From a virus, in IMG/VR virus record IMGVR_UViG_3300028920_000001, positions 64,001 to 128,000 of that record: 64,000 nucleotides of DNA. One strand, written 5' to 3'. Every line of letters starts with the position of its first letter. Position 1 is the stretch's first letter. Of the stretch, positions 41,816-48,882 are shown piece after piece. The position numbers and the translations under genes were made by a program. The notes below the pieces were generated by a model. The model had not been told where the DNA came from. It ran no database searches and worked only from the letters and a program-made list of their open reading frames with translations.

Positions 41816-42235
41816 TTACCACGCTACCATAATTTCAGCAACGTCAGCCAATGAATTGAGTAAATATTGATTTGCTCCCTGAATATTATTAGCAAAGATT
41901 CTCATAATATCCGGGTCGCCACTATAAATTACAAGTCGCTGAAGGCGATTAATATTTGCTTCTTTCACGTCTCGAGCAAAAGCATAAGCAACATATGGAT
42001 TATTAGATCTAATTATAATCCGCTGGAGTTTCTTTATATCAACATCTTGGCGACTCTGCCACTCTTTGGCAAAAGCCCAAGCTCCCCAAGCTGGATCATA
42101 GTTGTGTCCTCTACGAAAATATCGGGGATTGGTACTCCACCCTGGGCAGGGCCACATCCAGTGCTCTGCATCTAATTTCAAGACAGCCTGATACTGACGC
42201 TTCAGACGCCTAGTAAGCCGCGCTTTTTTGGCCAT
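41816..42235 (-). CDS. helical-repeat protein, 139 aa
   Basis: Contains repeating units of the form NPYVAYAFARDVKEANINRLQ, then DPDIMRIFANNIQGAN, typical of short alpha-repeat proteins. It ends VAEIMVAW, an extended tag variant. Basic N-terminus. Confidence 0.6.
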   Translation of the reverse strand: MAKKARLTRRLKRQYQAVLKLDAEHWMWPCPGWSTNPRYFRRGHNYDPAWGAWAFAKEWQSRQDVDIKKLQRIIIRSNNPYVAYAFARDVKEANINRLQRLVIYSGDPDIMRIFANNIQGANQYLLNSLADVAEIMVAW

Positions 42236-42368
42236 GACATACTCTCCACCTATGAAACCGGAACTGGGTTAGCTTCATATGTGGAAATGCTTGAGCATGA
42301 CCAATAATTAATTTTACACCAACACGGTATTGGTTTACAATGGTACATTTTTGATATAGGATCTAGAT

Positions 42369-42914
42369 ATGGATCTAGATAAGATTGCAACTCGAATTGC
42401 TACAAATTCAGATGACCCAATATTGGACTTAAAAGGCCCATTTAAAGCAGATACACATGATTGGACTAACAGCGGAGGTATAGAAATACTAGATGCTGAA
42501 TTAATTATAAATAATCCCGATTTTTTTAAGGTAGATACTAAAAAACTGAAAGCCATGGAAAAAGCTTCAGCTTGGTATGCCAAACAATATGAAAATGATC
42601 CAAATTGGACTATCGACAAATTGATTGGGGTACGAGAGCCTTATGACATAGTAGTTGAATTTGACGTAACCAGTTCTAAAATAAATAGTTTGGATGATTT
42701 TAATTGGAGTGTTATAAATATTGCTGGTGTAGATTTAACCGAAGAAGATGCTAAACGTACGCATGACCTTCTCCAAAAAGAAATACCGGAAACTTTATTA
42801 GACAAAGCTAAAGAATATATAAGTGAACCCGAAGAAGACTTTAATGAACCAGATCCTGATTGGGGGTACACCACTGATCGGGATTACCCACCTTATGGAT
42901 ATTCACCGGATTAA
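42369..42914 (+). CDS. tandem paralog 1, IAxRI / LxLxGPF protein, 181 aa
   Basis: Opens MDLDKIATRIA and soon reads LDLKGPFKA. The next two genes share both motifs, so this is a three-gene tandem family. The body is acidic and the C-terminus Asp/Pro/Tyr-rich. Function unknown. Confidence 0.65.
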   Translation: MDLDKIATRIATNSDDPILDLKGPFKADTHDWTNSGGIEILDAELIINNPDFFKVDTKKLKAMEKASAWYAKQYENDPNWTIDKLIGVREPYDIVVEFDVTSSKINSLDDFNWSVINIAGVDLTEEDAKRTHDLLQKEIPETLLDKAKEYISEPEEDFNEPDPDWGYTTDRDYPPYGYSPD

Positions 42915-42919
42915 AGAAA

Positions 42920-43423
42920 ATGAACCTCAACAAAATAGCAGCCCGCATGACTGAACCGCTTGATTTGAGCGGACCATTTGAGATTATAGATAATACTGAC
43001 AATTATGTTAAAGTAGAAGTTACTAATGTTGAAGTTCCGGCCAATTTAGCGGCTAAATTACAAGAATACTATTCCTCTAGAGGAATCAAAGGAGAAGATT
43101 CCCCGCTACAAACTCAAGGGGGGAAGTCCATCCTGAAGCAAGGAAAGATTTTATTAGATAAAGATTGGATTGTCCCGGGATATGAACCGGAGGATCTTGC
43201 GGCAGGGATTAGAGGTGGAATGGTCATAGAAGAACATGAAGTTAATGGTATTGAAAATATCCTTTTTACCAATCCGAAAGACGTTGAAAAAGCTACTCAA
43301 TTCTTCCTCGAAGACGTCTTAGCTAAAGACGAAGAAATTCTAAAAACTATCGGTGCAGATCAACCAGAAAAAGAACCAGACTACGACTATGAACCACCTT
43401 CTGAAGAATATCCGGAATGGTGA
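42920..43423 (+). CDS. tandem paralog 2, 167 aa
   Basis: MNLNKIAARM followed by LDLSGPFEI. Acidic, with a C-terminal Tyr/Pro-rich tail like paralog 1. Its stop overlaps the next ATG. Confidence 0.65.
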   Translation: MNLNKIAARMTEPLDLSGPFEIIDNTDNYVKVEVTNVEVPANLAAKLQEYYSSRGIKGEDSPLQTQGGKSILKQGKILLDKDWIVPGYEPEDLAAGIRGGMVIEEHEVNGIENILFTNPKDVEKATQFFLEDVLAKDEEILKTIGADQPEKEPDYDYEPPSEEYPEW

Positions 43424-43770
43424 ATTTATCTAGAATCGCTGCCAAAATAGCAGCATTACATTTAGAAGGTCCTTTTCGTCAAGCCAATGAAAATGAATTG
43501 GCAAATGCCGTTAGTTTTGAAGTTCCCGATCTCGAATTAGATAATGAAGAATTTGCTAAACCATTAAATATTAGTATTAAGATCCAGCAGTATCATGAAG
43601 ATGCCGATTCTGAAGTCGGATTTGAAGGCAGGGATGATATTCAAGAGTTTACTCCAGTAGCTGTAAATGGAATGATGCTTGAAAATCAACAAGACAAAAA
43701 TGCTTTACATCGAGCCATTTACAAATATGTGATGGACCATGAAAAAAGATTGGTCAAAGCTGTAAATTAA
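43417..43770 (+). CDS. tandem paralog 3, 117 aa
   Basis: MVNLSRIAAKIA followed by LHLEGPFRQ. Shorter than its two upstream paralogs and lacking the Tyr/Pro tail. Confidence 0.65.
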   Translation: MVNLSRIAAKIAALHLEGPFRQANENELANAVSFEVPDLELDNEEFAKPLNISIKIQQYHEDADSEVGFEGRDDIQEFTPVAVNGMMLENQQDKNALHRAIYKYVMDHEKRLVKAVN

Positions 43771-43774
43771 TATA

Positions 43775-43999
43775 ATGCCTAAGAAGAGTGGAAATTATTT
43801 AAATGCTGTAGATTGTTGTAAAGAAAAGGGATACGATAAAGGTACTATTTTAGTTTCTACTTCCTGGAATAAGCCTCGAGCTATTGTAGAAATTGATTTT
43901 GCTGGAGTCTGGATGCAGCATATTATAGGCAACCGACGTAGCAGTCAAACTTATGTTAAACGATTTCCACTGGATGTGACTACTATCAATGGCGATTAG
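43775..43999 (+). CDS. hypothetical protein, 74 aa
   Basis: Small beta-rich protein with two adjacent Cys (VDCCKEKGYDKG). Same operon as the preceding paralogs; overlaps the next start. Confidence 0.6.
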   Translation: MPKKSGNYLNAVDCCKEKGYDKGTILVSTSWNKPRAIVEIDFAGVWMQHIIGNRRSSQTYVKRFPLDVTTINGD

Positions 44000-44267
44000 A
44001 CCGTTCTATGAATCAATCATGATTGCAGAAGATAGACGCATCATGCGTATAATTGATGCAACCTGGGAACATCATGCCATTATTAGAGATGGGACGGTAT
44101 ACTTAATAATCGGTTATGATGGTAGTGGATCGGATTTAAAAATAGCAATTGATGAGGTTGCGTTTAGTGATAGTGAACTAATTTCGCTCATAAATGGCCC
44201 AATTTCCACAGAAGCTCAAGCAATCGTTGATAACTTGAACAAAATTTCTAAAATCATGAATTCATAA
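43989..44267 (+). CDS. tagged hypothetical protein, 92 aa
   Basis: Alpha/beta protein ending NKISKIMNS. Convergent with 44254; the two tag-coding ends overlap and form an ATGAATTCAT palindrome. Confidence 0.6.
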   Translation: MAIRPFYESIMIAEDRRIMRIIDATWEHHAIIRDGTVYLIIGYDGSGSDLKIAIDEVAFSDSELISLINGPISTEAQAIVDNLNKISKIMNS

Positions 44268-44496
44268 CTTCCTTCACAATTTCCATCGGGTATGCGTCCA
44301 TCACTCGTTTAAAACAATAACCAAAACATGAATCCCAAGGTCCGGGATCAGCACGCACTTTTTCAACAATCCGGCCCATTTCACAAATTGCAACAAATTC
44401 CAGGGCTTCGAGTAGAGTTGGCTTCTTACAAGCTTTTCTTATAGAATCTTCAATATTGTGATATAATTTTAAAAATTCGGTGGCATTAGTTGTCAT
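44254..44496 (-). CDS. tagged helical protein, 80 aa
   Basis: Helical with a CFGYCFKRV segment; ends MEIVKEVMNS. Coupled (ATGA) to the macro-domain gene. Confidence 0.6.
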   Translation of the reverse strand: MTTNATEFLKLYHNIEDSIRKACKKPTLLEALEFVAICEMGRIVEKVRADPGPWDSCFGYCFKRVMDAYPMEIVKEVMNS

Positions 44497-44978
44497 TCTA
44501 AATCATACACTGTGACAGGAACTTGGATTTCTTTAGATATAATTTCTTCAATACGGCTCCAATCACCTCCAGCAAGTCCAGCTCCCATTCGGGGCATATG
44601 TATACTGGCATCATATAATCTGGCCTGAAGATTCACCTTTAGTAAACCATTTTGGATAGCCTCATATCGGATAGGGGCTTTATTATTTGCTCTTCGAACT
44701 CCATGTTGACCAATCAGATTTGCCACCCATAATTCGGGTTCAACTTCTATAAATTGGACACTTCCTAAGGTAAATTTACCAATAGCTTGAACTTTGCCAT
44801 TCAGCATTCGTCCGGTTCTAAACCAAAGACGATAGGCGTTTTCCGTATCCGGCCAACGCCGAGTTAAAGCTTTAACAAATCCTCGGCCCCATCTCCCTTC
44901 ATCATTACAACAATGGGTAATGATTTTAGGGCCTTCTCCTTGAGGCCGAGTGGCATCGCCTTTAATATAATTAATCAT
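44493..44978 (-). CDS. macro-domain protein (ADP-ribose binding/hydrolase)
   Basis: 161 aa, a single macro domain. INYIKGDATRP, ITHCCNDEGRWGRGFVKAL (ADP-ribose loop with the GxGF-type turn) and IHMPRMGAGLAGGDWSRIEEII (phosphate loop GAGLAGG) are the family signatures, closest to the ALC1/TARG1/DarG-type group. These remove ADP-ribose from proteins, DNA or tRNA. A counter to ADP-ribosylating host defence such as DarTG is a reasonable inference. Confidence 0.88.
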   Translation of the reverse strand: MINYIKGDATRPQGEGPKIITHCCNDEGRWGRGFVKALTRRWPDTENAYRLWFRTGRMLNGKVQAIGKFTLGSVQFIEVEPELWVANLIGQHGVRRANNKAPIRYEAIQNGLLKVNLQARLYDASIHMPRMGAGLAGGDWSRIEEIISKEIQVPVTVYDLE

Positions 44979-45001
44979 AAGATCCTCGGTTAAACATTAC
45001 A

Positions 45002-45088
45002 TGGCGGAGGGCAGTGGTCTCGATCCACACGGTGTGACCCGCAGACTGCTTAGCAGGCAGCTCCAGTCCCTGACATGGTTTACCCTCC
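45002..45088 (-). tRNA. tRNA-Ser(GCT)
   Basis: Class II tRNA with a long variable arm. Acceptor GGAGGGT/GCCCTCC, G73, CCA encoded, anticodon loop CTGCTAA (GCT). The T-loop reads ATCGAGA, lacking the usual T54. Confidence 0.85.
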
Positions 45089-45110
45089 AAACTAGTTTAC
45101 TTCTTGCTAG

Positions 45111-45195
45111 CGGAAGGCGGAGGTCACGATCCTCACGGTGTTACCCGCACACTGGTTTCGAATCAGGTCCCGGTCCAATCCTGGGTTCACCTTCC
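45111..45195 (-). tRNA. tRNA-Ser(CGA)
   Basis: Acceptor GGAAGGT/GCCTTCC, G73, loop TTCGAAA (CGA), long variable arm, T-loop ATCGTGA (A54/T58 instead of T54/A58). The anticodon stem has two mismatches. CCA not encoded. Confidence 0.75.
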
Positions 45196-45338
45196 AACTG
45201 TTCTTTTTCAGACAGACGAGCCTTCTGCTCCTGCCGAGTTTGATGTACAAAGGAATTTTTATTACCGTTTGCCTTCCAGTATTTACACATCAAGCAACCG
45301 GCTCTACGATTCTTAGGACGACCGCGCTTGTGATTCAT
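45141..45338 (-). CDS. small basic Cys-containing protein, 65 aa
   Basis: The start is fixed by AGGAGG before ATG 45338. Basic N-terminus (MNHKRGRPKNRRAGCLMCKYW) with one Cys pair. The frame runs on into the tRNA-Ser(CGA) gene, so its last codons overlap the tRNA 5' part. Confidence 0.5.
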   Translation of the reverse strand: MNHKRGRPKNRRAGCLMCKYWKANGNKNSFVHQTRQEQKARLSEKEQLEGEPRIGPGPDSKPVCG

Positions 45339-45600
45339 GAAATCCTCCTGCCGGCGCTACCGGCTTGGATGTGATTTCATGTCCGCGCGTAATCATATTT
45401 ACCTTTAGGGAGATGGCCAGCGTCTCCAGGCGAATCAACCTATACAGAATGGGTAATAAAAGGGGAGGCCAAACCCTTTCATCATTCCAAACTAAAGATT
45501 GAAAGCCGGTTGCCCCATTCGCAAGCGAATGCATGATCCAGGCGGAGACGTGAGTTCCTGAATGGACAACCCTGCTCGAGCATCGTTCCAATTTTACAAT
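45339..45600. other. stretch without a convincing gene
   Basis: About 260 bases between the small basic gene and tRNA-Ser(TGA). It contains a CATTCGC/GCGAATG hairpin near 45515. One open frame with a TTG start crosses it on the minus strand but has no supporting feature. Confidence 0.4.
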
Positions 45601-45602
45601 AG

Positions 45603-45687
45603 CGGAGGGTAGAGGTCACGATCCCCAATGCTTTCGCATCGCACTGTGTTCAAAGCAGGCTCCGGCCCATGCCAGGATTTACCCTCC
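45603..45687 (-). tRNA. tRNA-Ser(TGA)
   Basis: Acceptor GGAGGGT/ACCCTCC with one mismatch, G73, anticodon TGA, long variable arm GATGC-GAAA-GCATT, T-loop ATCGTGA. CCA not encoded. Confidence 0.78.
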
Positions 45688-45690
45688 AAG

Positions 45691-45778
45691 TGGCGGAAGG
45701 CGGAGGTCACGATCCCCAATGCTTTCGCATCACATCGCTTTCCAAGCGAGTCCGGGCCCTGCCAACGGTTCACCTTCC
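45691..45778 (-). tRNA. tRNA-Ser(GGA)
   Basis: Acceptor GGAAGGT/GCCTTCC, G73, CCA encoded, stem TCGC/GCGA with loop TTGGAAA (GGA), the same variable arm as the Ser(TGA) tRNA, T-loop ATCGTGA. Completes a full Ser set. Confidence 0.85.
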
Positions 45779-45783
45779 AGTAG

Positions 45784-45858
45784 TACGGAGGGCGGGATTC
45801 GAACCCGCACTGTCTAGCATCTCGGGCTAGTGCCTCTGCCTAGTTGGGCTACCTCCGC
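45784..45858 (-). tRNA. tRNA-Leu(GAG), short variable loop
   Basis: Acceptor GCGGAGG/CCTCCGT, D-arm GCCC-AACTAGGCA-GAGGC, stem CTAGC/GCTAG with loop CCGAGAT (GAG, C33), variable loop of only five bases (ACAGT), A73. Confidence 0.75.
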
Positions 45859-45867
45859 ATGTAAAGT
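45859..45867 (+). promoter_or_regulatory. ATGTAAAGT box
   Basis: Plus-strand -10-like box, 5 nt before ATG 45873, directly after the divergent tRNA-Leu 5' end. Confidence 0.45.
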
Positions 45868-45872
45868 ATGAT

Positions 45873-46397
45873 ATGGACGCCAAAAAATTATTGGTTATGG
45901 AAGAATTGCCTTTTGATGTAATTCCTCGATATGATATTGATCCTGAAATTCCTGCATTCTATCTATCTGAAGACGGAACTCAGATTAAGCAGGCGCTTTA
46001 TAGTGGAGACCAGGGATTTAGAGTCCCGCTGCTTTCAGCCGAAAATCGAAATATTGATAATTTAATATGTGATGTCATTATTACTGCTGCAATGGAAAAT
46101 GAAGAATGGACAGCTTCTTCAGTTGAAGAAGCCATTACATTAATTAAAGAGAAATTAATACTTTTCGATGTTGAATTAGATGCTCTTTTAACTAATTCCA
46201 AACTGAATCTACCAATAACTGAGTCATTCACTCAAGTTGCTTACTACGACGAAATTCCAACTAATGTTATTTATGGATTAGGAGAAAACACATACCTTGG
46301 TGTGTTACCATATCGTCCTGAAGGACTTAATGAATATGGTAAATTTGGTATTGCGGTATTCAATTCAAATGCTATCGTGAAAGTAGTTATCAATTGA
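45873..46397 (+). CDS. hypothetical protein, 174 aa
   Basis: Acidic alpha/beta protein with no known domain. Starts just downstream of a -10-like box. Stop overlaps the next start (TTGA). Confidence 0.6.
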   Translation: MDAKKLLVMEELPFDVIPRYDIDPEIPAFYLSEDGTQIKQALYSGDQGFRVPLLSAENRNIDNLICDVIITAAMENEEWTASSVEEAITLIKEKLILFDVELDALLTNSKLNLPITESFTQVAYYDEIPTNVIYGLGENTYLGVLPYRPEGLNEYGKFGIAVFNSNAIVKVVIN

Positions 46398-46618
46398 GTT
46401 ATGTCGAAGAAGTCTGGGACTTAGCTTCACAAGTCGCTAATTTCCAAGATGACGAACTGCTTTGGAACACTAGTGACTATGTTTATATTTCAGTTCCTGC
46501 TCGCTTAATACAAAGACTTTGGTGGGCTACACGTTGTGATCTCGATGTTACTAAAACAGGCATTAAACGATCATGGACTTTCCAAGAAGCGATTGTCTAT
46601 GAAGTGATGGGATCGTAG
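46394..46618 (+). CDS. tagged hypothetical protein, 74 aa
   Basis: TTG start overlapping the upstream stop. Helical and Trp-rich; ends FQEAIVYEVMGS, a full-length tag with Gly. Confidence 0.55.
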   Translation: MSYVEEVWDLASQVANFQDDELLWNTSDYVYISVPARLIQRLWWATRCDLDVTKTGIKRSWTFQEAIVYEVMGS

Positions 46619-46692
46619 TACCCGTGATAGGATTCGAACCTACACTGTACGGCACCTAAAGCCGTCGCCTCTGCCAGTTGGGCTACACGGGC
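46619..46692 (-). tRNA. tRNA-Leu(TAG), short variable loop
   Basis: Acceptor GCCCGTG/CACGGGT, stem ACGGC/GCCGT with loop TTTAGGT (TAG), variable loop ACAGT, T-arm GTAGG-TTCGAAT-CCTAT, A73. Confidence 0.85.
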
Positions 46693-47013
46693 ATGAAACC
46701 TTCAAAAATCAGAAGAAATTATGGACACATGAAGATTGAAGGCATTCCAATTATAGATCCTGAAATTTTGTCATATATGAATTGCTGTTTTGTTCATCTA
46801 TGTAAAAACAAAACCGTTACGTATTACCAACTGCATGAAAATGGGAAGATTTCATACCAAGCATACTGTGTTGATCATCAATATTATCTTCGAGATGAAC
46901 ACAATAAAATCAGTTATGGTTATTGGATACGAGGCATAACAAGTTCGCGTCAGTATCGAGTTCATAAAGAAAACTGGAATCAAATAATAGTATGTAACAT
47001 AATGAACGTATAG
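46693..47013 (+). CDS. hypothetical protein with tag-like end, 106 aa
   Basis: Start set at MKPSKIRR, directly after the tRNA gene. Beta-rich with CCFVHLCKNK and a later Cys; ends IIVCNIMNV. Confidence 0.55.
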   Translation: MKPSKIRRNYGHMKIEGIPIIDPEILSYMNCCFVHLCKNKTVTYYQLHENGKISYQAYCVDHQYYLRDEHNKISYGYWIRGITSSRQYRVHKENWNQIIVCNIMNV

Positions 47014-47087
47014 TGCTCAGGGAGGGATTCGAACCCACACTGTGTAGTGTTTGAAACTACCGCCTCTGCCAGTTGGGCTACCTGAGC
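47014..47087 (-). tRNA. tRNA-Leu(CAA), short variable loop
   Basis: Acceptor GCTCAGG/CCTGAGC, stem GTAGT/ACTAC with loop TTCAAAC (CAA), variable ACAGT, A73. Same body as the other Leu tRNAs. Confidence 0.85.
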
Positions 47088-47171
47088 ATAGAGTTTGGTT
47101 ATGACTTGGAAAGCACACTGGAATTATTTAAAATATATTTGAAGTTATAACTTTAATATAGTAAAATTAAT

Positions 47172-47462
47172 ATGAATATGAATCCTCATCAGTTATCCAC
47201 TTCTCTGCGTCACATTGCTAGTAAAATTGAAAATTCGAAGAATCCTCAACGAGATTTGGTAATAGCCGACTTAAAGAAAATTATTGCAGGTATTGATGAT
47301 ACCGTATCTACCCCTATTCGTGTAACAATTAATACTGTAGTTGACATTCCACAAGAACAGCTTGATCATATTACTGATTTTGATTTAGTAAATCTCATAT
47401 TGCAAAAAATTGGAGATAATAAGTATATAGATGATGGAGAAATTGAATTAGAATTTGTTTAG
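47172..47462 (+). CDS. hypothetical protein with LRHIASKIENSK N-terminus, 96 aa
   Basis: MNMNPHQLSTSLRHIASKIE is the same N-terminal module as in 15256 and 40655. Acidic beta-rich remainder. Ends directly before a tRNA pseudogene. Confidence 0.65.
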   Translation: MNMNPHQLSTSLRHIASKIENSKNPQRDLVIADLKKIIAGIDDTVSTPIRVTINTVVDIPQEQLDHITDFDLVNLILQKIGDNKYIDDGEIELEFV

Positions 47463-47529
47463 TGCGGATAGCAGGATTCCACTGATTAATTTTTGAAATT
47501 AGTGCCTCTGCCAGTTGGGCTATATCCGC
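47463..47529 (-). pseudogene. decayed tRNA-Leu(CAA)
   Basis: Acceptor GCGGATA/TATCCGC and D-arm match the Leu family, and the anticodon loop TTCAAAA still gives CAA. The T-arm has lost about seven bases, including the TTC of the T-loop, so no cloverleaf forms. Confidence 0.7.
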
Positions 47530-47544
47530 TTATAGGTATTATTA

Positions 47545-47553
47545 TTGTAAAAT
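47545..47553 (+). promoter_or_regulatory. TTGTAAAAT box
   Basis: Plus-strand box 5 nt before ATG 47559; the canonical form of this motif. Confidence 0.5.
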
Positions 47554-47558
47554 AAAAC

Positions 47559-47771
47559 ATGCCTGAGAATCAACCAGATTTCATATTAAAATTAAATTCA
47601 AAAGATCCTAATGGGGATTTCAATGAAAGAGTCGGGGCTGGATGGTATACTAAATTTGGGGGCATTTCAATCACTCTAAACCCTGGCATTGTATTATCAT
47701 ATGAGACTATTCAGGATTTTTTTCTTATTCTTGCTAAAACTAATCATAAGAAAAGTGATAAAAAGACATGA
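47559..47771 (+). CDS. hypothetical protein, 70 aa
   Basis: Soluble beta-rich protein with a Lys-rich end. Overlaps the following gene by four bases. Confidence 0.6.
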   Translation: MPENQPDFILKLNSKDPNGDFNERVGAGWYTKFGGISITLNPGIVLSYETIQDFFLILAKTNHKKSDKKT

Positions 47772-48019
47772 TTTGTGTTAGGATAATCCAAGGTAAGTAT
47801 AAAGGTCATTATGGATATATAGATTTGAAATATATATCCAATAGTGAACATGTAATCGACCTGTGTGATTCCGATGACGAAGAATTTAATGATAGAACAC
47901 CTATTCTTTTAGTTACAAAACAAATTGGTATAAAACCAACTCGAATTATGGAGAGTCCCGATCACTTCAATCTGATTTCTAAAGAAGAATACACTGTTGG
48001 AGTAATAATGACGCTGTAA
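47768..48019 (+). CDS. KOW-like protein with tag-like end, 83 aa
   Basis: CVRIIQGKYKGHYGYIDLKY is a KOW-type strand-loop-strand, similar to 48028 and 39706. It ends LISKEEYTVGVIMTL, the long tag form with a changed last residue. Confidence 0.6.
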   Translation: MICVRIIQGKYKGHYGYIDLKYISNSEHVIDLCDSDDEEFNDRTPILLVTKQIGIKPTRIMESPDHFNLISKEEYTVGVIMTL

Positions 48020-48027
48020 GGTAGACT

Positions 48028-48240
48028 ATGACCTACGTTAAATTCATTCAAGGTCCGAATCAAGGACATCATGGGGTTGTAGTTAAAAGTCTTGGGACTA
48101 CTTCCCAAGTTCAAATTATGACCAAGTGGGACGGACCGCCACAACGACAATATCATCCAACCGTTACTGAACCAACAACAAATTTCGAATTGGTAGGTGA
48201 AGATGAGTATAAAACAGCAATGTTAAACTGCTTAAGATGA
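48028..48240 (+). CDS. KOW-like protein, 70 aa
   Basis: YVKFIQGPNQGHHGVVVKSLG is the KOW-type opening; a paralog of the upstream gene. It ends GEDEYKTAMLNCLR, where the tag position has degenerated. Confidence 0.6.
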   Translation: MTYVKFIQGPNQGHHGVVVKSLGTTSQVQIMTKWDGPPQRQYHPTVTEPTTNFELVGEDEYKTAMLNCLR

Positions 48241-48268
48241 AATTTCACTTTTAATCTTACATTTGAAT

Positions 48269-48385
48269 ATGAATGAAGCTCAAAAAAGACGTGTTAATCA
48301 CATCATCATCTTAGGAATCGGGATTGTCCTTGGAATGATGATATCCACACTGCTCCATCATTATGGATTAGCTCCTCTTCAATAG
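48269..48385 (+). CDS. small membrane protein, 38 aa
   Basis: MNEAQKRRVNH, then one membrane helix (IIILGIGIVLGMMISTLL), then a short tail. A basic cytoplasmic end and a single helix are typical of phage micro-membrane proteins. Confidence 0.5.
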   Translation: MNEAQKRRVNHIIILGIGIVLGMMISTLLHHYGLAPLQ

Positions 48386-48391
48386 TATTTG

Positions 48392-48466
48392 TGCGGAGAG
48401 CGGGATTCGAACCCGCACTGGATAGTGTCTGAAACTATTGCCTCTGCCTAGTTGGGCTACCTCCGC
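48392..48466 (-). tRNA. tRNA-Leu(CAG), short variable loop
   Basis: Acceptor GCGGAGG/TCTCCGC, stem ATAGT/ACTAT with loop TTCAGAC (CAG), variable CCAGT, T-arm GCGGG-TTCGAAT-CCCGC, A73. Confidence 0.85.
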
Positions 48467-48492
48467 ATTATGGACGGCACAAATCTGAACAT

Positions 48493-48512
48493 ACGATAAC
48501 CATTAGTGCCCC
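48493..48512 (-). ncRNA. partial copy of the RNA element 3' side
   Basis: GGGGC-ACTAATGG-TTATCG follows the 3' end of the intron-containing tRNA. The region after it (GTATG-TTCAGAT) looks like a worn T-arm. Only half of the element is present. Confidence 0.35.
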
Positions 48513-48633
48513 GAACAGGATTTGAACCTGTAACATCCGGCTTGAATGGCGATAACCCTTATCCTCCGGCCCGAATCGGGCAAAAAATCGGCAAGGATAT
48601 TTTACGGCGCTCTATCCGTTGAGCTATCGGGGC
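48507..48633 (-). tRNA. intron-containing tRNA, anticodon uncertain
   Basis: Acceptor GCCCCGA/TCGGGGC, D-arm GCTC-AACGGATA-GAGC, T-arm ACAGG-TTCAAAT-CCTGT, A73. Removing 54 bases restores a perfect CCGGC/GCCGG anticodon stem. The resulting loop CATTCAA would give TTC (Glu) but has A at position 33, while the D-arm looks Arg-like, so the identity is left open. Confidence 0.65.
48551..48604 (-). ncRNA. 54-nt tRNA intron / candidate ribozyme element
   Basis: TATCCTTGCCGA, TTTTTT, GCCCG-ATT-CGGGC, CGGAG, GATAAGGG, TTATC. CCTT pairs with AAGG below the GCCCG/CGGGC stem. Inserted between tRNA positions 29 and 30. Same length as the insertion at 32021-32074. Confidence 0.65.
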
Positions 48634-48673
48634 GATAGAACTTTTTGCCTCGAGAAGGCCTCGAGAAAAGTTC

Positions 48674-48748
48674 TGGTGCGGAGAACAAGAATCGAACTTG
48701 TCTACAACGCTATGTCAAAGCGTGCTCATCCCAGATGAGTATCTCCGC
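48674..48748 (-). tRNA. tRNA-Val(GAC)
   Basis: Acceptor GCGGAGA/TCTCCGC, A73, CCA encoded, stem ACGCT/AGCGT with loop TTGACAT (GAC), T-arm ACAAG-TTCGATT-CTTGT. Confidence 0.9.
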
Positions 48749-48750
48749 AA

Positions 48751-48880
48751 ACGGGCAAAAAATCGTGAATGGATGTTGAAGGTTGGATTCGAACCAACGA
48801 CCTCCGGATGTTAGTCCGGCGCTCTAACCACTGAGCTACTCGCTCGATTGATGGGCGATAACCCACACACTCCGGCCCGT
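48751..48880 (-). ncRNA. permuted RNA element enclosing a tRNA-like sequence
   Basis: ACGGGC-CGGAG-TGTGTGGG-TTATCG stands 5' and CCATTCACGA-TTTTTT-GCCCGT 3' of a tRNA-like body. The outer ACGGGC/GCCCGT and inner GTGTGG/CCA-TT-CAC pairings match the other elements, so the tRNA sits where the permuted loop would be. Confidence 0.55.
48774..48845 (-). tRNA. tRNA-like gene with mismatched acceptor, possibly inactive
   Basis: The D-arm (GCTC-AGTGGTTA-GAGC), anticodon stem (CCGGA/TCCGG) and T-arm (GTTGG-TTCGAAT-CCAAC) are intact. The acceptor strands GAGCGAG and CTTCAAC barely pair and the anticodon loop has six bases (CTAACA). Either a pseudogene or a precursor needing editing or splicing. Confidence 0.5.
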
Positions 48881-48882
48881 AT

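Noticed and set aside
45313-45591. Minus-strand 92-aa frame
   Set aside because: TTG start, no ribosome site or box, Ser/Arg/Trp-heavy composition, and overlap with the SD-supported gene at 45141.
48540-48605. Rho-independent terminator reading of the GCCCG/CGGGC hairpins
   Set aside because: The T-run is 5' of the stem on the tRNA strand, and in two cases the hairpin lies inside a tRNA, so termination there would destroy the tRNA.
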